Assembly: GCA_036258735.1 (NCBI GenBank)
Contig: DATADC010000064.1
Coordinates: 1-16,691, forward strand
From: JAPSGM01 sp036258735
GTDB taxonomy: Bacteria > Chloroflexota > Limnocylindria > QHBO01
Reading direction: 5' to 3'
DNA: 16,691 nt
The notes under the pieces are model-generated. The model was not told where the DNA came from, made no database searches, and saw only the letters and a program-made list of their open reading frames with translations. The position numbers were made by a program, and so were the translations under genes. Of this stretch, positions 1-6,758 are shown in pieces. Numbering within the stretch: the first letter of the stretch is position 1; each line of letters begins with the position of its first letter.

Positions 1-90
1 CCGGGCCACGGCCCGGAGACGACCATCGGGCGCGAACGCCCGTGGATGGAGCGGATCGCCCAGGCAGGCAGGCTGCTCGTCCCCGGCTGA
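1..90 (+). CDS. MBL-fold metallo-hydrolase, C-terminal fragment (cut by window start)
   Basis: Frame 1 reads PGHGPETTIGRERPW followed by about 14 residues ending in LLVPG and a TGA at 88-90. The PGHGP.TTIG.E pattern is the characteristic last segment of glyoxalase II-like/YcbL-type metallo-beta-lactamase-fold hydrolases, where the histidine of PGHG is a metal ligand. Everything upstream, including the main HxHxDH metal site, lies outside the window, so the substrate cannot be told. The neighbour 148 bp downstream is a second MBL-fold hydrolase of a different subfamily. They may be functionally unrelated, because the downstream gene has its own strong ribosome binding site and a hairpin separates them. 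Confidence 0.85.
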   Translation, partial: PGHGPETTIGRERPWMERIAQAGRLLVPG

Positions 91-143
91 AGGAGCGTTC
101 GCGCGGGGCCCTCGTGCGTATTGCTGCCCGACATACCGACACA

Positions 144-165
144 CGCGCCATTGGTCACTGGCGCG
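144..165 (+). terminator. Possible terminator hairpin after the partial MBL gene
   Basis: A perfect 7-bp inverted repeat, CGCGCCA and TGGCGCG, flanks an 8-nt loop. It lies 53 bp after the stop codon at 90 and is followed only by GATTTC, so a classical U-tract is weak. It could terminate the upstream gene or be a chance GC-rich palindrome. Confidence 0.3.
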
Positions 166-221
166 GATTTCGACCCGGTGTATCGGCGTCGGACCCCGCT
201 AGCATGGCCCGGGAACCCGGC

Positions 222-230
222 AAGGAGGAG
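222..230 (+). promoter_or_regulatory. Strong Shine-Dalgarno of the UPF0173 gene
   Basis: AAGGAGGAG lies 7 nt before ATG 238 and decides this start over the in-frame upstream ATG at 121. It is one of three strong ribosome binding sites in the window, the others being before the 49-aa gene at 12269 and before pgsA. Confidence 0.8.
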
Positions 231-237
231 CGAACGC

Positions 238-948
238 ATGGCGAACCTGCGCATCACCAGGCTCGGGCACGGCGGCGTGCTGTACCGCTCGCCACAGGAC
301 AAGTGGATCTGGGTCGACCGCTGGGGCATCGCCCCCAACTACGCCGAGGAGTTCCGCAGCCCGGAGCGAGTGGACGTCATCGCGCCCACCCACGGGCACT
401 TCGACCACATCGGCGACGACGGCGTGGACGTCATGGAGCTGGCCGAGTCCGGCGGCCAGCTGATCGGCAGCCACGAGATGAGTATCTACTTCATCGGCAA
501 AGGCATTGAAGGCGCCGTGGGCATGAACCGGGGCGGAACTTTCGAGGCGGCCGGCATCGGCTTCACCATGGTCCATGCCGTGCACTCGGGCGGGATCACC
601 ATCAGCGAGGTGGACCCCGCCGTCACCCGCGACGTCGGCTGCTGGGGCTGGATCATCGAGTTCGAGGACGGCACCCGCGTCTACCACTCCGGTGACACCG
701 ACCTGTTCGGCGACATGGCGCTCATCAAGGACCGATGGGCCCCTTCCATCGCCGTGCTTCCGATCGGCGGCCACTACACCATGGGTCCGGCCGATGCCGC
801 CCGCGCGGTGGCCCTGGTCGGTGCCTCTACCGTGGTCCCCGTCCATTACGGCACCTTCCCCATCCTGGCCGGCACCCCGGAGGAGCTGGCCCGCGGGACC
901 GATGCGGAGGTCGTTACGCTCGAGCCGGGAGAGACCTGGGAGGGATGA
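238..948 (+). CDS. UPF0173-type metal-dependent hydrolase (MBL fold)
   Basis: A 236-aa protein of the MBL-fold UPF0173 family (YtkL-like), probably a soluble cytoplasmic hydrolase that binds two divalent metals. The substrate is not known for the family. Visible motifs are THGHFDHIGD at residues 51-60 (metal ligands H52, H54, D56, H57), HSGDTD at 150-155 and PVHYGTFPIL at 201-210, all at their usual family positions, and the length is normal. The reading frame is open upstream to 121. I chose ATG 238 because AAGGAGGAG at 222-230 is a near-perfect Shine-Dalgarno 7 nt before it and the family similarity begins at MANLRITRLGHGG. The gene appears to stand on its own, with a 147-bp gap before it and a strong hairpin after it. 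Confidence 0.93.
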   Translation: MANLRITRLGHGGVLYRSPQDKWIWVDRWGIAPNYAEEFRSPERVDVIAPTHGHFDHIGDDGVDVMELAESGGQLIGSHEMSIYFIGKGIEGAVGMNRGGTFEAAGIGFTMVHAVHSGGITISEVDPAVTRDVGCWGWIIEFEDGTRVYHSGDTDLFGDMALIKDRWAPSIAVLPIGGHYTMGPADAARAVALVGASTVVPVHYGTFPILAGTPEELARGTDAEVVTLEPGETWEG

Positions 949-993
949 GGCGGGTGGTCCGCCGCCGGTCCTGCTCCTGCCATCTCCGAAGTA

Positions 994-1015
994 CCCGGCG
1001 CTTGAACGCGCCGGG
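994..1015 (+). terminator. Perfect 8-bp GC-rich hairpin between UPF0173 and the next gene
   Basis: CCCGGCGC and GCGCCGGG pair perfectly around the loop TTGAAC, followed by GTTTC. It lies 46 bp after the UPF0173 stop, as an intrinsic terminator would. However, it also ends only 9 nt before ATG 1025, exactly where a ribosome binding site should be, so it may instead restrict translation of the next gene. The T-run is only three bases long. Confidence 0.5.
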
Positions 1016-1024
1016 GTTTCGGTC

Positions 1025-1687
1025 ATGACGCGAGTGGACGTCGCGCTCGAGAAGGGCGACAGGCGCGCCTTCGCGATTGCCCTGGAGTGGCCGGGCTGGG
1101 CACGCAGCGGCAAGACCGAGGAAGAGGCGCTGGAGCGCCTGGCCCAGTACGCGTCGCGTTACGCCAAGGTAGCGAAGGAGTCAGCCCTGTCGGAAGCCGT
1201 CACCTTCGAGGTCGTCGAGCGCCTGGATGGAGGCTCTGGCACTGACTTCGGCGTCCCGGGCTCCGAGGCCAAGGCCGACCGACGCCCGCTGAGCGCCGCG
1301 GACGCCAAGCGGCACGACACGCTGCTTCAGGCGGCGTGGGGCGCCTTCGACCAGGCAGCCCGGCGCGCTAGAGGCAGGAAGCTCACGACCGGCCCGCGCG
1401 GTGGCGGCCGCGACGTCGACAAGATGACCATCCACGTCCTGGAGGCGGAGGAGGCGTACCTGCACCAGCTCGGCAGGCGGCGGCCGAAGATGGCAGACGC
1501 CAGCGTAGATGGGCGCATGAAGGAGGTCCGGCGGCTGGCCCTGGAGACACTCGCCGTGGTGCGCCGCGGCGAGGAGCCGCCCGAGACGAACAAGGTCAAG
1601 AAGCGCTGGCCGCCGCGCTACCACGTGCGCCGTTCGGCGTGGCATGCGCTCGACCACGCCTGGGAGATCGAGGACCGCCTGGGGTGA
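1025..1687 (+). CDS. Conserved protein, HicB-like N-terminus and DinB-like C-terminus
   Basis: A 220-aa protein with no signal peptide or membrane segment. The first ~50 residues (VALEKG, then ALEWPGWARSGKTEEEALERL) resemble the small alpha/beta fold of HicB-like proteins. The rest looks like a mostly helical DinB-like (DUF664/DinB_2) bundle, with RGGGRDVDKM.IHVLEAEEAY mid-protein and RRSAWHALDHAWEIEDRL at the end. The C-terminal H..DH.WE pattern is a plausible metal site by analogy with DinB bundles. I recognise the overall pattern from high-GC Gram-positive and Chloroflexota genomes but know no function. ATG 1025 is the first ATG, GTG or TTG in frame after the upstream gene ends, and it lacks a clear ribosome binding site. 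It ends 12 bp from the convergent FAD oxidoreductase. Confidence 0.75.
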   Translation: MTRVDVALEKGDRRAFAIALEWPGWARSGKTEEEALERLAQYASRYAKVAKESALSEAVTFEVVERLDGGSGTDFGVPGSEAKADRRPLSAADAKRHDTLLQAAWGAFDQAARRARGRKLTTGPRGGGRDVDKMTIHVLEAEEAYLHQLGRRRPKMADASVDGRMKEVRRLALETLAVVRRGEEPPETNKVKKRWPPRYHVRRSAWHALDHAWEIEDRLG

Positions 1688-1699
1688 CGCGGCCGGGGG

Positions 1700-2866
1700 C
1701 TAGCGCCAGATGGGTGCGTACGGGTGCTCGCCGGCCACGAGATCACCCTCCGCGAAGCGCTCGTAGCGGTAGATGCGAAGGTCCACGTCCCGCGACCGCC
1801 CCTCGGTGATGAGCTGCGCCAGCGCCGCACCGACCGCCGGCGCGATCTTGAAGCCGGTCCCGGAGAAGCCCGCGTCGAGGTAGAAGCCCTCCGGTCCCGC
1901 CGGCCCGATGATGGGGTGGAAGTCGGGCGTGATCCCGTCCTGGCCACTGTGCGCGCTGTGCAGGCCGGCGGTCTCCATGATCGGCCAGCGGCGCGCGAGG
2001 CGGGCCGCGGCCTTCTCGAGGAACCCGGGCGCAGCGGCGTCCACCGGAGCGTCGGGCGCGCCGCCCAGTGGGTTGCCGTCCTCGAGCGCCACCAGCGTCA
2101 GGGACTCGCCCTCGGGCCGGGAGTACATGGAGTTGCCGAAGTCGATGATCACCGGATGGGTGCCGATGCCATCCGGCCGCCGCAGGAACGCCACGTCGTG
2201 GCGCCAGACCTGGACCGGCAAGCTGAGGCCCACGGTCTCCGCCAGCGCGCCGGCCCACGCTCCGGCGGCGTCGACGACGATCGGCGCGTCGATGGGCCCG
2301 CGGTCGGTGTCGAGGCCAGTGACCCGGTCGCGGGCGACCCGCACGCCCAGCGCCGCGGTGCGCATCATCAGGCGCGCGCCGCGGGCGGTAGCCGCCGCCA
2401 GCAGGCTGCTGGTGGCCAGCGTCGGGTCGGCGTAGCCCGATTGCGGCTCCCAGGCGGCCACCTCCACGTCGTCGACCATCGCGCCGGGTAGCCGTGCCGC
2501 GACTTCCTCGGCCGAGATGAGCCGCGTGTCCACGCCGAATCCCTGGAGCATCGCCACGTTGGCCCGCAGCTGCTCCACCTCGGACGGCGGGACCATCTGG
2601 ATGAAGCCGGTGCGCACGAAGCCGGCGTCGCCGCCCACGCGCTCGGCCCATTTGGCGAAGTAGCCATGGGAGATCCAGGCCAGGCGCGCATCGGCCTCCA
2701 CGTCGTAGTGCATGCGGACCAGGCCGCTGGAGCGACCCGTCGCGCCCCCGGCCGCCGTGCGGCGCTCGACCACCAGCGGGCGCAGCCCGGCCTCCGCCAG
2801 GTGGAAGGCCAGCGAGGCGCCGTGCACGCCCGCGCCGACGATGACCGCGTCCGCCGTCTCAGCCAT
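1700..2866 (-). CDS. FAD-dependent oxidoreductase (DAO family, sarcosine/glycine oxidase-like)
   Basis: A 388-aa flavoprotein of the DAO superfamily, which oxidises secondary or D-amino acids, sarcosine or dimethylglycine-type amines. The dinucleotide-binding motif is VIVGAGVHGASLA (GAGVHG at residues 11-16), with the FAD-ribose acid in LVVERR (E34). GRSSGLVRMHYD at 44-55 fits the flavin-contact region of sarcosine oxidase beta-type proteins. The C-terminal GFSGTGFKIAPAVG is the usual second FAD-contact segment. Length is normal for a monomeric or beta-subunit-like member. No alpha, gamma or delta subunits or folate enzymes are nearby, so the exact substrate is unknown. It diverges from the ABC exporter operon across 63 bp. 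A -10-like CACAAT (2874-2879, minus) lies 7 nt from its ATG and no Shine-Dalgarno is seen, suggesting a leaderless mRNA. Confidence 0.88.
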   Translation of the reverse strand: MAETADAVIVGAGVHGASLAFHLAEAGLRPLVVERRTAAGGATGRSSGLVRMHYDVEADARLAWISHGYFAKWAERVGGDAGFVRTGFIQMVPPSEVEQLRANVAMLQGFGVDTRLISAEEVAARLPGAMVDDVEVAAWEPQSGYADPTLATSSLLAAATARGARLMMRTAALGVRVARDRVTGLDTDRGPIDAPIVVDAAGAWAGALAETVGLSLPVQVWRHDVAFLRRPDGIGTHPVIIDFGNSMYSRPEGESLTLVALEDGNPLGGAPDAPVDAAAPGFLEKAAARLARRWPIMETAGLHSAHSGQDGITPDFHPIIGPAGPEGFYLDAGFSGTGFKIAPAVGAALAQLITEGRSRDVDLRIYRYERFAEGDLVAGEHPYAPIWR

Positions 2867-2873
2867 GACGCCG

Positions 2874-2879
2874 ATTGTG
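2874..2879 (-). promoter_or_regulatory. Candidate leaderless -10 element for the FAD oxidoreductase
   Basis: On the minus strand CACAAT precedes the ATG at 2866 by 7 nt, with no Shine-Dalgarno between. That spacing would place transcription start at or next to the start codon. The match to TATAAT is 4 of 6 and no -35 is evident. Confidence 0.35.
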
Positions 2880-2917
2880 CGTCATTCGGCCGATGAATTG
2901 GCGCCGCGGCATCGGTC

Positions 2918-2923
2918 TAGAAT
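2918..2923 (+). promoter_or_regulatory. Candidate leaderless -10 element for the ABC exporter operon
   Basis: TAGAAT lies exactly 6 nt before ATG 2930, with no Shine-Dalgarno in between, the geometry of a leaderless transcript. The match to TATAAT is 4 of 6 and fits TANNNT. No good -35 is seen at 16-18 bp; TTGGCG at 2898-2903 is too close. Confidence 0.45.
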
Positions 2924-2929
2924 CCGAGC

Positions 2930-3865
2930 ATGCCCCCCGGTGAGCAGGTCCTCGTCCACGCGCGCGCCCTGACCAAGCGCTTCGGCGACTTCACCGCCGT
3001 CGACGCGGTCGACTTCGACGTGCGCACCGGCGAGGCGTTCGGATTCCTGGGGCCTAACGGCGCCGGCAAGACCAGCACCATGCGCATGATCGCCTGCTCC
3101 TCGCCGATCACCGATGGCGACCTCAGCGTGATCGGCATGGACCCGCGGACACAGGCTGCAGAGATCAAGTCTCGCATTGGAGTGGTGCCCCAGATCGACA
3201 ACCTGGACGCCGAGCTGACGGTGCGCGAGAACCTGATGATGTACGCCCGCTACTTCGACATCGCCGGCGAGGTGGCTCGCACCCGTACCGACGAGCTGCT
3301 GGAGTTCGTCCAGCTCTCCGAGCGCGCCAGCGACCAGGTGGAGCCACTGTCGGGCGGGATGAAGCGGCGCCTGACCATCGCCCGCTCGCTCATCAACGAT
3401 CCAGAGCTGATCATCCTGGACGAGCCGACCACCGGGCTGGACCCCCAGGCGCGCCACCTCGTCTGGGAGCGGCTGTATCGGCTCAAGCAGCGCGGAGCCA
3501 CGCTGATCATCACTACCCACTACATGGATGAGGCCGAGCAGCTGTGCGATCGGCTGGTGGTGATGGACAAGGCCCGGATCGTGGCCCAGGGCTCACCGCG
3601 CGACCTGATCGAGCGCTACTCCACCCGCGAGGTGCTGGAGCTGCGCATGGCCGATGCGGTGCGGGCCACCCTGGACGGCCGTCTGGACGGCATCGCGGAT
3701 CGGGTCGAGGAGCTGCCCGACCGCGTGCTGCTGTACGTCGGCGACGGGGAGCGCGCGCTCGAGGCCGTGCATGATCGCCAGGTGCCCCTGGAGTCGGCCC
3801 TCGTCCGCCGCGCCAGCCTGGAGGACGTGTTCCTGCGACTGACCGGCCGCACCCTGATCGAGTAG
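2930..3865 (+). CDS. ABC-2 type exporter, ATP-binding subunit (NodI/DrrA-like)
   Basis: A 311-aa cytoplasmic ATPase that powers the two permeases encoded next. Walker A is GPNGAGKTS (residues 41-49), the Q-loop is VVPQ (85-88), the signature is LSGGM (140-144), Walker B is LIILDE (160-165), and the H-loop histidine is in TTHYMDEA (H197). The ~90-residue C-terminal extension ending LEDVFLRLTGR is the accessory domain typical of drug, polysaccharide or lipo-oligosaccharide exporters of the DrrA/NodI group. All catalytic motifs are intact. The permease GTG follows 14 bp after the stop. Substrate is unknown; DrrA/NodI likeness alone does not distinguish drug from lipid or glycan export. Confidence 0.93.
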   Translation: MPPGEQVLVHARALTKRFGDFTAVDAVDFDVRTGEAFGFLGPNGAGKTSTMRMIACSSPITDGDLSVIGMDPRTQAAEIKSRIGVVPQIDNLDAELTVRENLMMYARYFDIAGEVARTRTDELLEFVQLSERASDQVEPLSGGMKRRLTIARSLINDPELIILDEPTTGLDPQARHLVWERLYRLKQRGATLIITTHYMDEAEQLCDRLVVMDKARIVAQGSPRDLIERYSTREVLELRMADAVRATLDGRLDGIADRVEELPDRVLLYVGDGERALEAVHDRQVPLESALVRRASLEDVFLRLTGRTLIE

Positions 3866-3879
3866 CGGCGCGCCGAGCT

Positions 3880-4668
3880 GTGACTGTCACCACGTTGGCG
3901 CCCGCCGCGCGCGTTCTGCAGCGCAACCTGTGGGTCTACCGCCGGACCTGGCGTGGAAGCATCCTGGGCTCGTTCCTGACGCCGCTGCTGTACTTGACCG
4001 CCATGGGGCTCGGCGTTGGGACGCTGGTGAGCGGCGGTGGGGCCGATGCCTTCGGCGGCTACACTTACGTCCACTTCCTGGGCCCCGGGATCCTGGCCGC
4101 CTCGTGCATGCAGATGGCCAGCTTCGAGTCCAGCTTCCCGGTGATGGGCAAGATCGCCTGGCGGCGCAACTACGAGGCCATGCTGGCCACGCCCATGGAC
4201 GTGCGCCACGTGCTGGGCGGGGAGCTGTTGTGGATCGGCTTCCGGGTCATGACCATGGCGGCCGCCTTCCTGATCGTGCTGGCGGCCTTCGGCATCCCAC
4301 GCTCAGCGGTGGCGCTCCTGTCCATCCCGGCCGCCGTGCTGACCGGCGTGGCCGTGAGCGCTGCTGTGATCGCCTTCGCCGCCACGCAGCGCAACTCGGA
4401 GGGCTTCAGCTACCTCTTCCGCTTCGTGATCAACCCGCTCTTCCTCTTCAGCGGGACCTTCTTTCCGCTGGATCGGCTTCCCGACGCGGTGGAGTGGGTC
4501 GCCGCCGCCACGCCGCTCTACCACGGCGTTGCGCTGGTCCGCGGCACGGTGCTGGACGACGCGGCGTTCCACGGGGCGTGGCCGCTCCACGTCGCCTACC
4601 TCGTCGTCTTCCTGGCGGGGTTCTCTTGGCTCGGCAACCGGCTGCTGCGTCGACGGCTGCTGAGCTGA
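3880..4668 (+). CDS. ABC-2 type exporter permease 1 (NodJ/DrrB-like)
   Basis: A 262-aa integral membrane protein with about six hydrophobic helices. It begins with the amphipathic VLQRNLWVYRRTW element typical of ABC-2 membrane subunits. The cytosolic segment RRNYEAMLATPMDVRHVLGGE is the coupling-helix region of NodJ/DrrB-like permeases. PLFLFSGTFFPLDRLP and the following TPLYHGVALVRG are family signatures near the C-terminus. Translation starts at GTG 3880, the only reasonable start between the ATPase stop and the conserved N-terminus. It is clearly paralogous to the next gene, from which it is separated by 11 bp, so the transporter is probably a heterodimer of the two. Confidence 0.92.
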   Translation: MTVTTLAPAARVLQRNLWVYRRTWRGSILGSFLTPLLYLTAMGLGVGTLVSGGGADAFGGYTYVHFLGPGILAASCMQMASFESSFPVMGKIAWRRNYEAMLATPMDVRHVLGGELLWIGFRVMTMAAAFLIVLAAFGIPRSAVALLSIPAAVLTGVAVSAAVIAFAATQRNSEGFSYLFRFVINPLFLFSGTFFPLDRLPDAVEWVAAATPLYHGVALVRGTVLDDAAFHGAWPLHVAYLVVFLAGFSWLGNRLLRRRLLS

Positions 4669-4679
4669 GGACCGATCCG

Positions 4680-5489
4680 ATGGCCGTCCTGACCCGCCGC
4701 ACTCCCGCCCCCGCTCCGATGCCCGCCGCGCTCGCCTCGCTGCTCCGCGCTCGCCGGCTGGTGCAGCGCAACCTGCTGGTGTACCGCCACAGCTGGCTCG
4801 TGATCGTGTCGGGCTTCTTCGAGCCGCTGTTCTACCTGCTGGGCATCGGCTTCGGGCTCGGCAGCGTGGTCCAGGAGGTTGACGGCATCCCGTACGCGGC
4901 CTTCGTGGCGCCGGGCCTGCTGGCCATGTCGTGCATGAACGGGGCGATCGCCGAGACGATCTTCAACGTCTTCTTCAAGCTCAACTACGAGCGCACCTAC
5001 GAGGGCATCTTGGCCACGCCGCTCGGCATCCGGGACATCGCGGTCGGCGAGCTGATCTGGTCGCTGTTCCGCGGCACGCTGTACGCCGGCGCCTTCGTGC
5101 TGGTCATGGCGCTGATGGGCCTGGTGTATTCGCCGTGGGTCATCCTGGTCGTCCCCGGCGCCGTGCTGCTGGGCGCCGCCTTCAGCGCCGCGGGCTTGGC
5201 CGTCACCTCGTTCCTGCGCACCGTCCAGGACTTCGACCTGCCCATGGGCCTGGTCATCATGCCGATGTTCCTGTTCGGCGGCGTCTTCTTCCCGCTCGAC
5301 GTCTATCCGGAGTGGGCTCGTTGGGCCATCGAGGCGCTCCCGCTGTACCGCGGCGTGCACCTCTTCCGGGGCCTCTCCACCGGCACGCTGGACCCGTGGA
5401 TGCTATTCGACGTCGCCTACCTGGTCGCGTTCACCGCCATCGGGCTGTGGATCGCCATGACGCAGATGGAGCGGCGGCTCATCAAATAG
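4680..5489 (+). CDS. ABC-2 type exporter permease 2 (NodJ/DrrB-like)
   Basis: A 269-aa membrane protein with six predicted helices, paralogous to the preceding permease. VQRNLLVYRHSW corresponds to LQRNLWVYRRTW, NYERTYEGILATPLGIRDI to NYEAMLATPMDVRHV, and MFLFGGVFFPLDVYP to LFLFSGTFFPLDRLP. ATG 4680 is used; about 25 Pro/Ala-rich residues precede the first amphipathic helix. Its last 8 bp overlap the 3' end of pgsA on the other strand, so no terminator fits between the two operons. Together with the ATPase and permease 1 it forms a complete exporter of unknown substrate. Confidence 0.92.
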   Translation: MAVLTRRTPAPAPMPAALASLLRARRLVQRNLLVYRHSWLVIVSGFFEPLFYLLGIGFGLGSVVQEVDGIPYAAFVAPGLLAMSCMNGAIAETIFNVFFKLNYERTYEGILATPLGIRDIAVGELIWSLFRGTLYAGAFVLVMALMGLVYSPWVILVVPGAVLLGAAFSAAGLAVTSFLRTVQDFDLPMGLVIMPMFLFGGVFFPLDVYPEWARWAIEALPLYRGVHLFRGLSTGTLDPWMLFDVAYLVAFTAIGLWIAMTQMERRLIK

Positions 5490-6111
5490 CTGGCGGCGGC
5501 TGGGTCTCTGCCCCGCCGCGCATGACCGGCAGCGCGGCGCGCACGTACCCAAAGCCCGATACCACCGCCAGCGCGGTGGCGGCCACCATCACCCACAGGC
5601 CGGCCAACCACAGGGCATCGCCGATGCCCGTCGCCGCCAGCGGGCCACCGGTGCGGGCGTCGTGGGCCAGCAGCACCAGCCCCATACCGATCGAGGTGGC
5701 CAACGTCTTGCCCTTTCCGAGCGCGCGCGCGGGCATGACCACCGCCGCGCTCGCAGCCACCTGGCGCGCGCCCTGGACGACCAACTCGCGGATGAGCAGC
5801 AGGGCGACCAGCCAGGCCGGCAGCAGGGCGGCCTCGACCATGGCGATCAGCACGCCGGCCACTAGCACCTTGTCGGCGGTGAGGTCCATGAACACGCCGA
5901 GCGCATTCACCTGGCCGCGCGCGCGTGCCAGCCGGCCGTCGACCAGGTCGCTCACGGCGGCCAGTCCGAAGATCAGGAACGCAAGCAGGCCCGATCCGCC
6001 AAAAGGCACGACCAGGATCAGCGCCGCCACGACCGGCGCGGCCGCGATGCGGGCCAGCCCCAGCAGGTTCGGCAGCGAAGTGAGCTGCGGCGGGCTGTCA
6101 GGGACGGCCAT
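5482..6111 (-). CDS. pgsA: CDP-diacylglycerol-glycerol-3-phosphate 3-phosphatidyltransferase
   Basis: A 209-aa membrane enzyme of the CDP-alcohol phosphatidyltransferase family. It makes phosphatidylglycerol phosphate from CDP-diacylglycerol and glycerol-3-phosphate, the committed step to phosphatidylglycerol and cardiolipin. The full catalytic motif DxxDGxxARx8GxxxDxxxD is present at residues 55-80 (D55, D58, G59, A62, R63, G72, D76, D80). The N-terminal SLPNLLGLARI fits the usual PgsA start region. A strong Shine-Dalgarno GGAGGTGAT (6120-6128, minus) sits 8 nt before the ATG, inside the end of plsY, and the genes overlap by 14 bp. Specificity for glycerol-3-phosphate over inositol phosphate or serine is inferred from overall similarity and the plsY context. 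Confidence 0.88.
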   Translation of the reverse strand: MAVPDSPPQLTSLPNLLGLARIAAAPVVAALILVVPFGGSGLLAFLIFGLAAVSDLVDGRLARARGQVNALGVFMDLTADKVLVAGVLIAMVEAALLPAWLVALLLIRELVVQGARQVAASAAVVMPARALGKGKTLATSIGMGLVLLAHDARTGGPLAATGIGDALWLAGLWVMVAATALAVVSGFGYVRAALPVMRGGAETQPPPAI

Positions 6112-6754
6112 CGCCGGCGATCACCTCCCCTTCGCCGATACGGCGCTCGGTCCCGGCGCGCAGTCGCTCGATGTTGTCGCGATGGGCGAAGACGACCAGC
6201 GTCCCCGCGGCGACGGCGTATGCAGCGGCGTGCCAGCCGCCAAACCCAGCGATGGCCATGGCCACGGTTGCCAGCATGGCGGCGGCGGCCCCCGCCAGCG
6301 AGCCGGCCGACACGTAGCGGGTGCGCCAGGCCACCGCGACCACTACCGGCACCACGGCCGCGACGGCCAGGGGCGACAGGCCGAGCAGGCCGCCACCCGC
6401 CGTAGCCACGCCGCGGCCGCCGGTGAAGCCCATGAAGATCGACCAGTTGTGACCCCCGACGGCCGCCAGGCCCGCGGCGGCGGCGACCCAGGCGGACGCT
6501 TCGCCGCCCGGCGCGTCGAACAGCACTCCGGCGACGAGTACCGCGGCCAGCCCCTTGAGCAGGTCGAGCACCAGCACGAGGGCGCCCCAGCGCGGTCCGA
6601 GGGCGCGCATGGCGTTCGTGGCACCGGTGCGCCGCGAGCCGTGGGCGCGCAGGTCCACGCCGCCCACCAGGCGTCCAACGATCAGGCCGACCGGGATGGC
6701 GCCCAGCAGATAGCCGACGGCCACAACGCCGGCCGCGCCAGCCGGGCCGGTCAC
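6098..6754 (-). CDS. plsY: Glycerol-3-phosphate acyltransferase PlsY
   Basis: A 218-aa multi-spanning membrane protein that transfers an acyl group from acyl-phosphate to glycerol-3-phosphate, the first step of phospholipid synthesis (it normally works with PlsX, which is not in this window). All three PlsY motifs are visible: GSRRTGATN (39-47), GHNWSIFMGFTGGRGVAT (101-118) and AHRDNIERLRAGTERR (190-205). The first motif has RRT where the Proteobacterial and Firmicute consensus has GNI. The start is GTG at 6754, 4 nt after the stop of the preceding small gene and without its own Shine-Dalgarno, so re-initiation is likely. The product feeds lysophosphatidate towards the PgsA encoded immediately downstream. 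Confidence 0.92.
   Translation of the reverse strand: MTGPAGAAGVVAVGYLLGAIPVGLIVGRLVGGVDLRAHGSRRTGATNAMRALGPRWGALVLVLDLLKGLAAVLVAGVLFDAPGGEASAWVAAAAGLAAVGGHNWSIFMGFTGGRGVATAGGGLLGLSPLAVAAVVPVVVAVAWRTRYVSAGSLAGAAAAMLATVAMAIAGFGGWHAAAYAVAAGTLVVFAHRDNIERLRAGTERRIGEGEVIAGDGRP
6120..6128 (-). promoter_or_regulatory. Perfect anti-SD match driving pgsA within the end of plsY
   Basis: Read on the minus strand the sequence is GGAGGTGAT, a 9-base match to the 16S rRNA anti-Shine-Dalgarno, 8 nt before the pgsA ATG. It lets pgsA initiate independently despite overlapping the plsY coding end. Confidence 0.75.
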
Positions 6755-6758
6755 CGGC

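Noticed and set aside
1025..1687. HicA/HicB toxin-antitoxin module
   Set aside because: Only a HicB-like N-terminal pattern is present; no small HicA-like toxin gene is found on either strand next to it.
2930..5489. Antibiotic resistance exporter assignment (DrrAB)
   Set aside because: ATPase and permeases resemble DrrA/DrrB and NodI/NodJ equally in general motifs; with no biosynthetic genes nearby, a specific substrate is unsupported.
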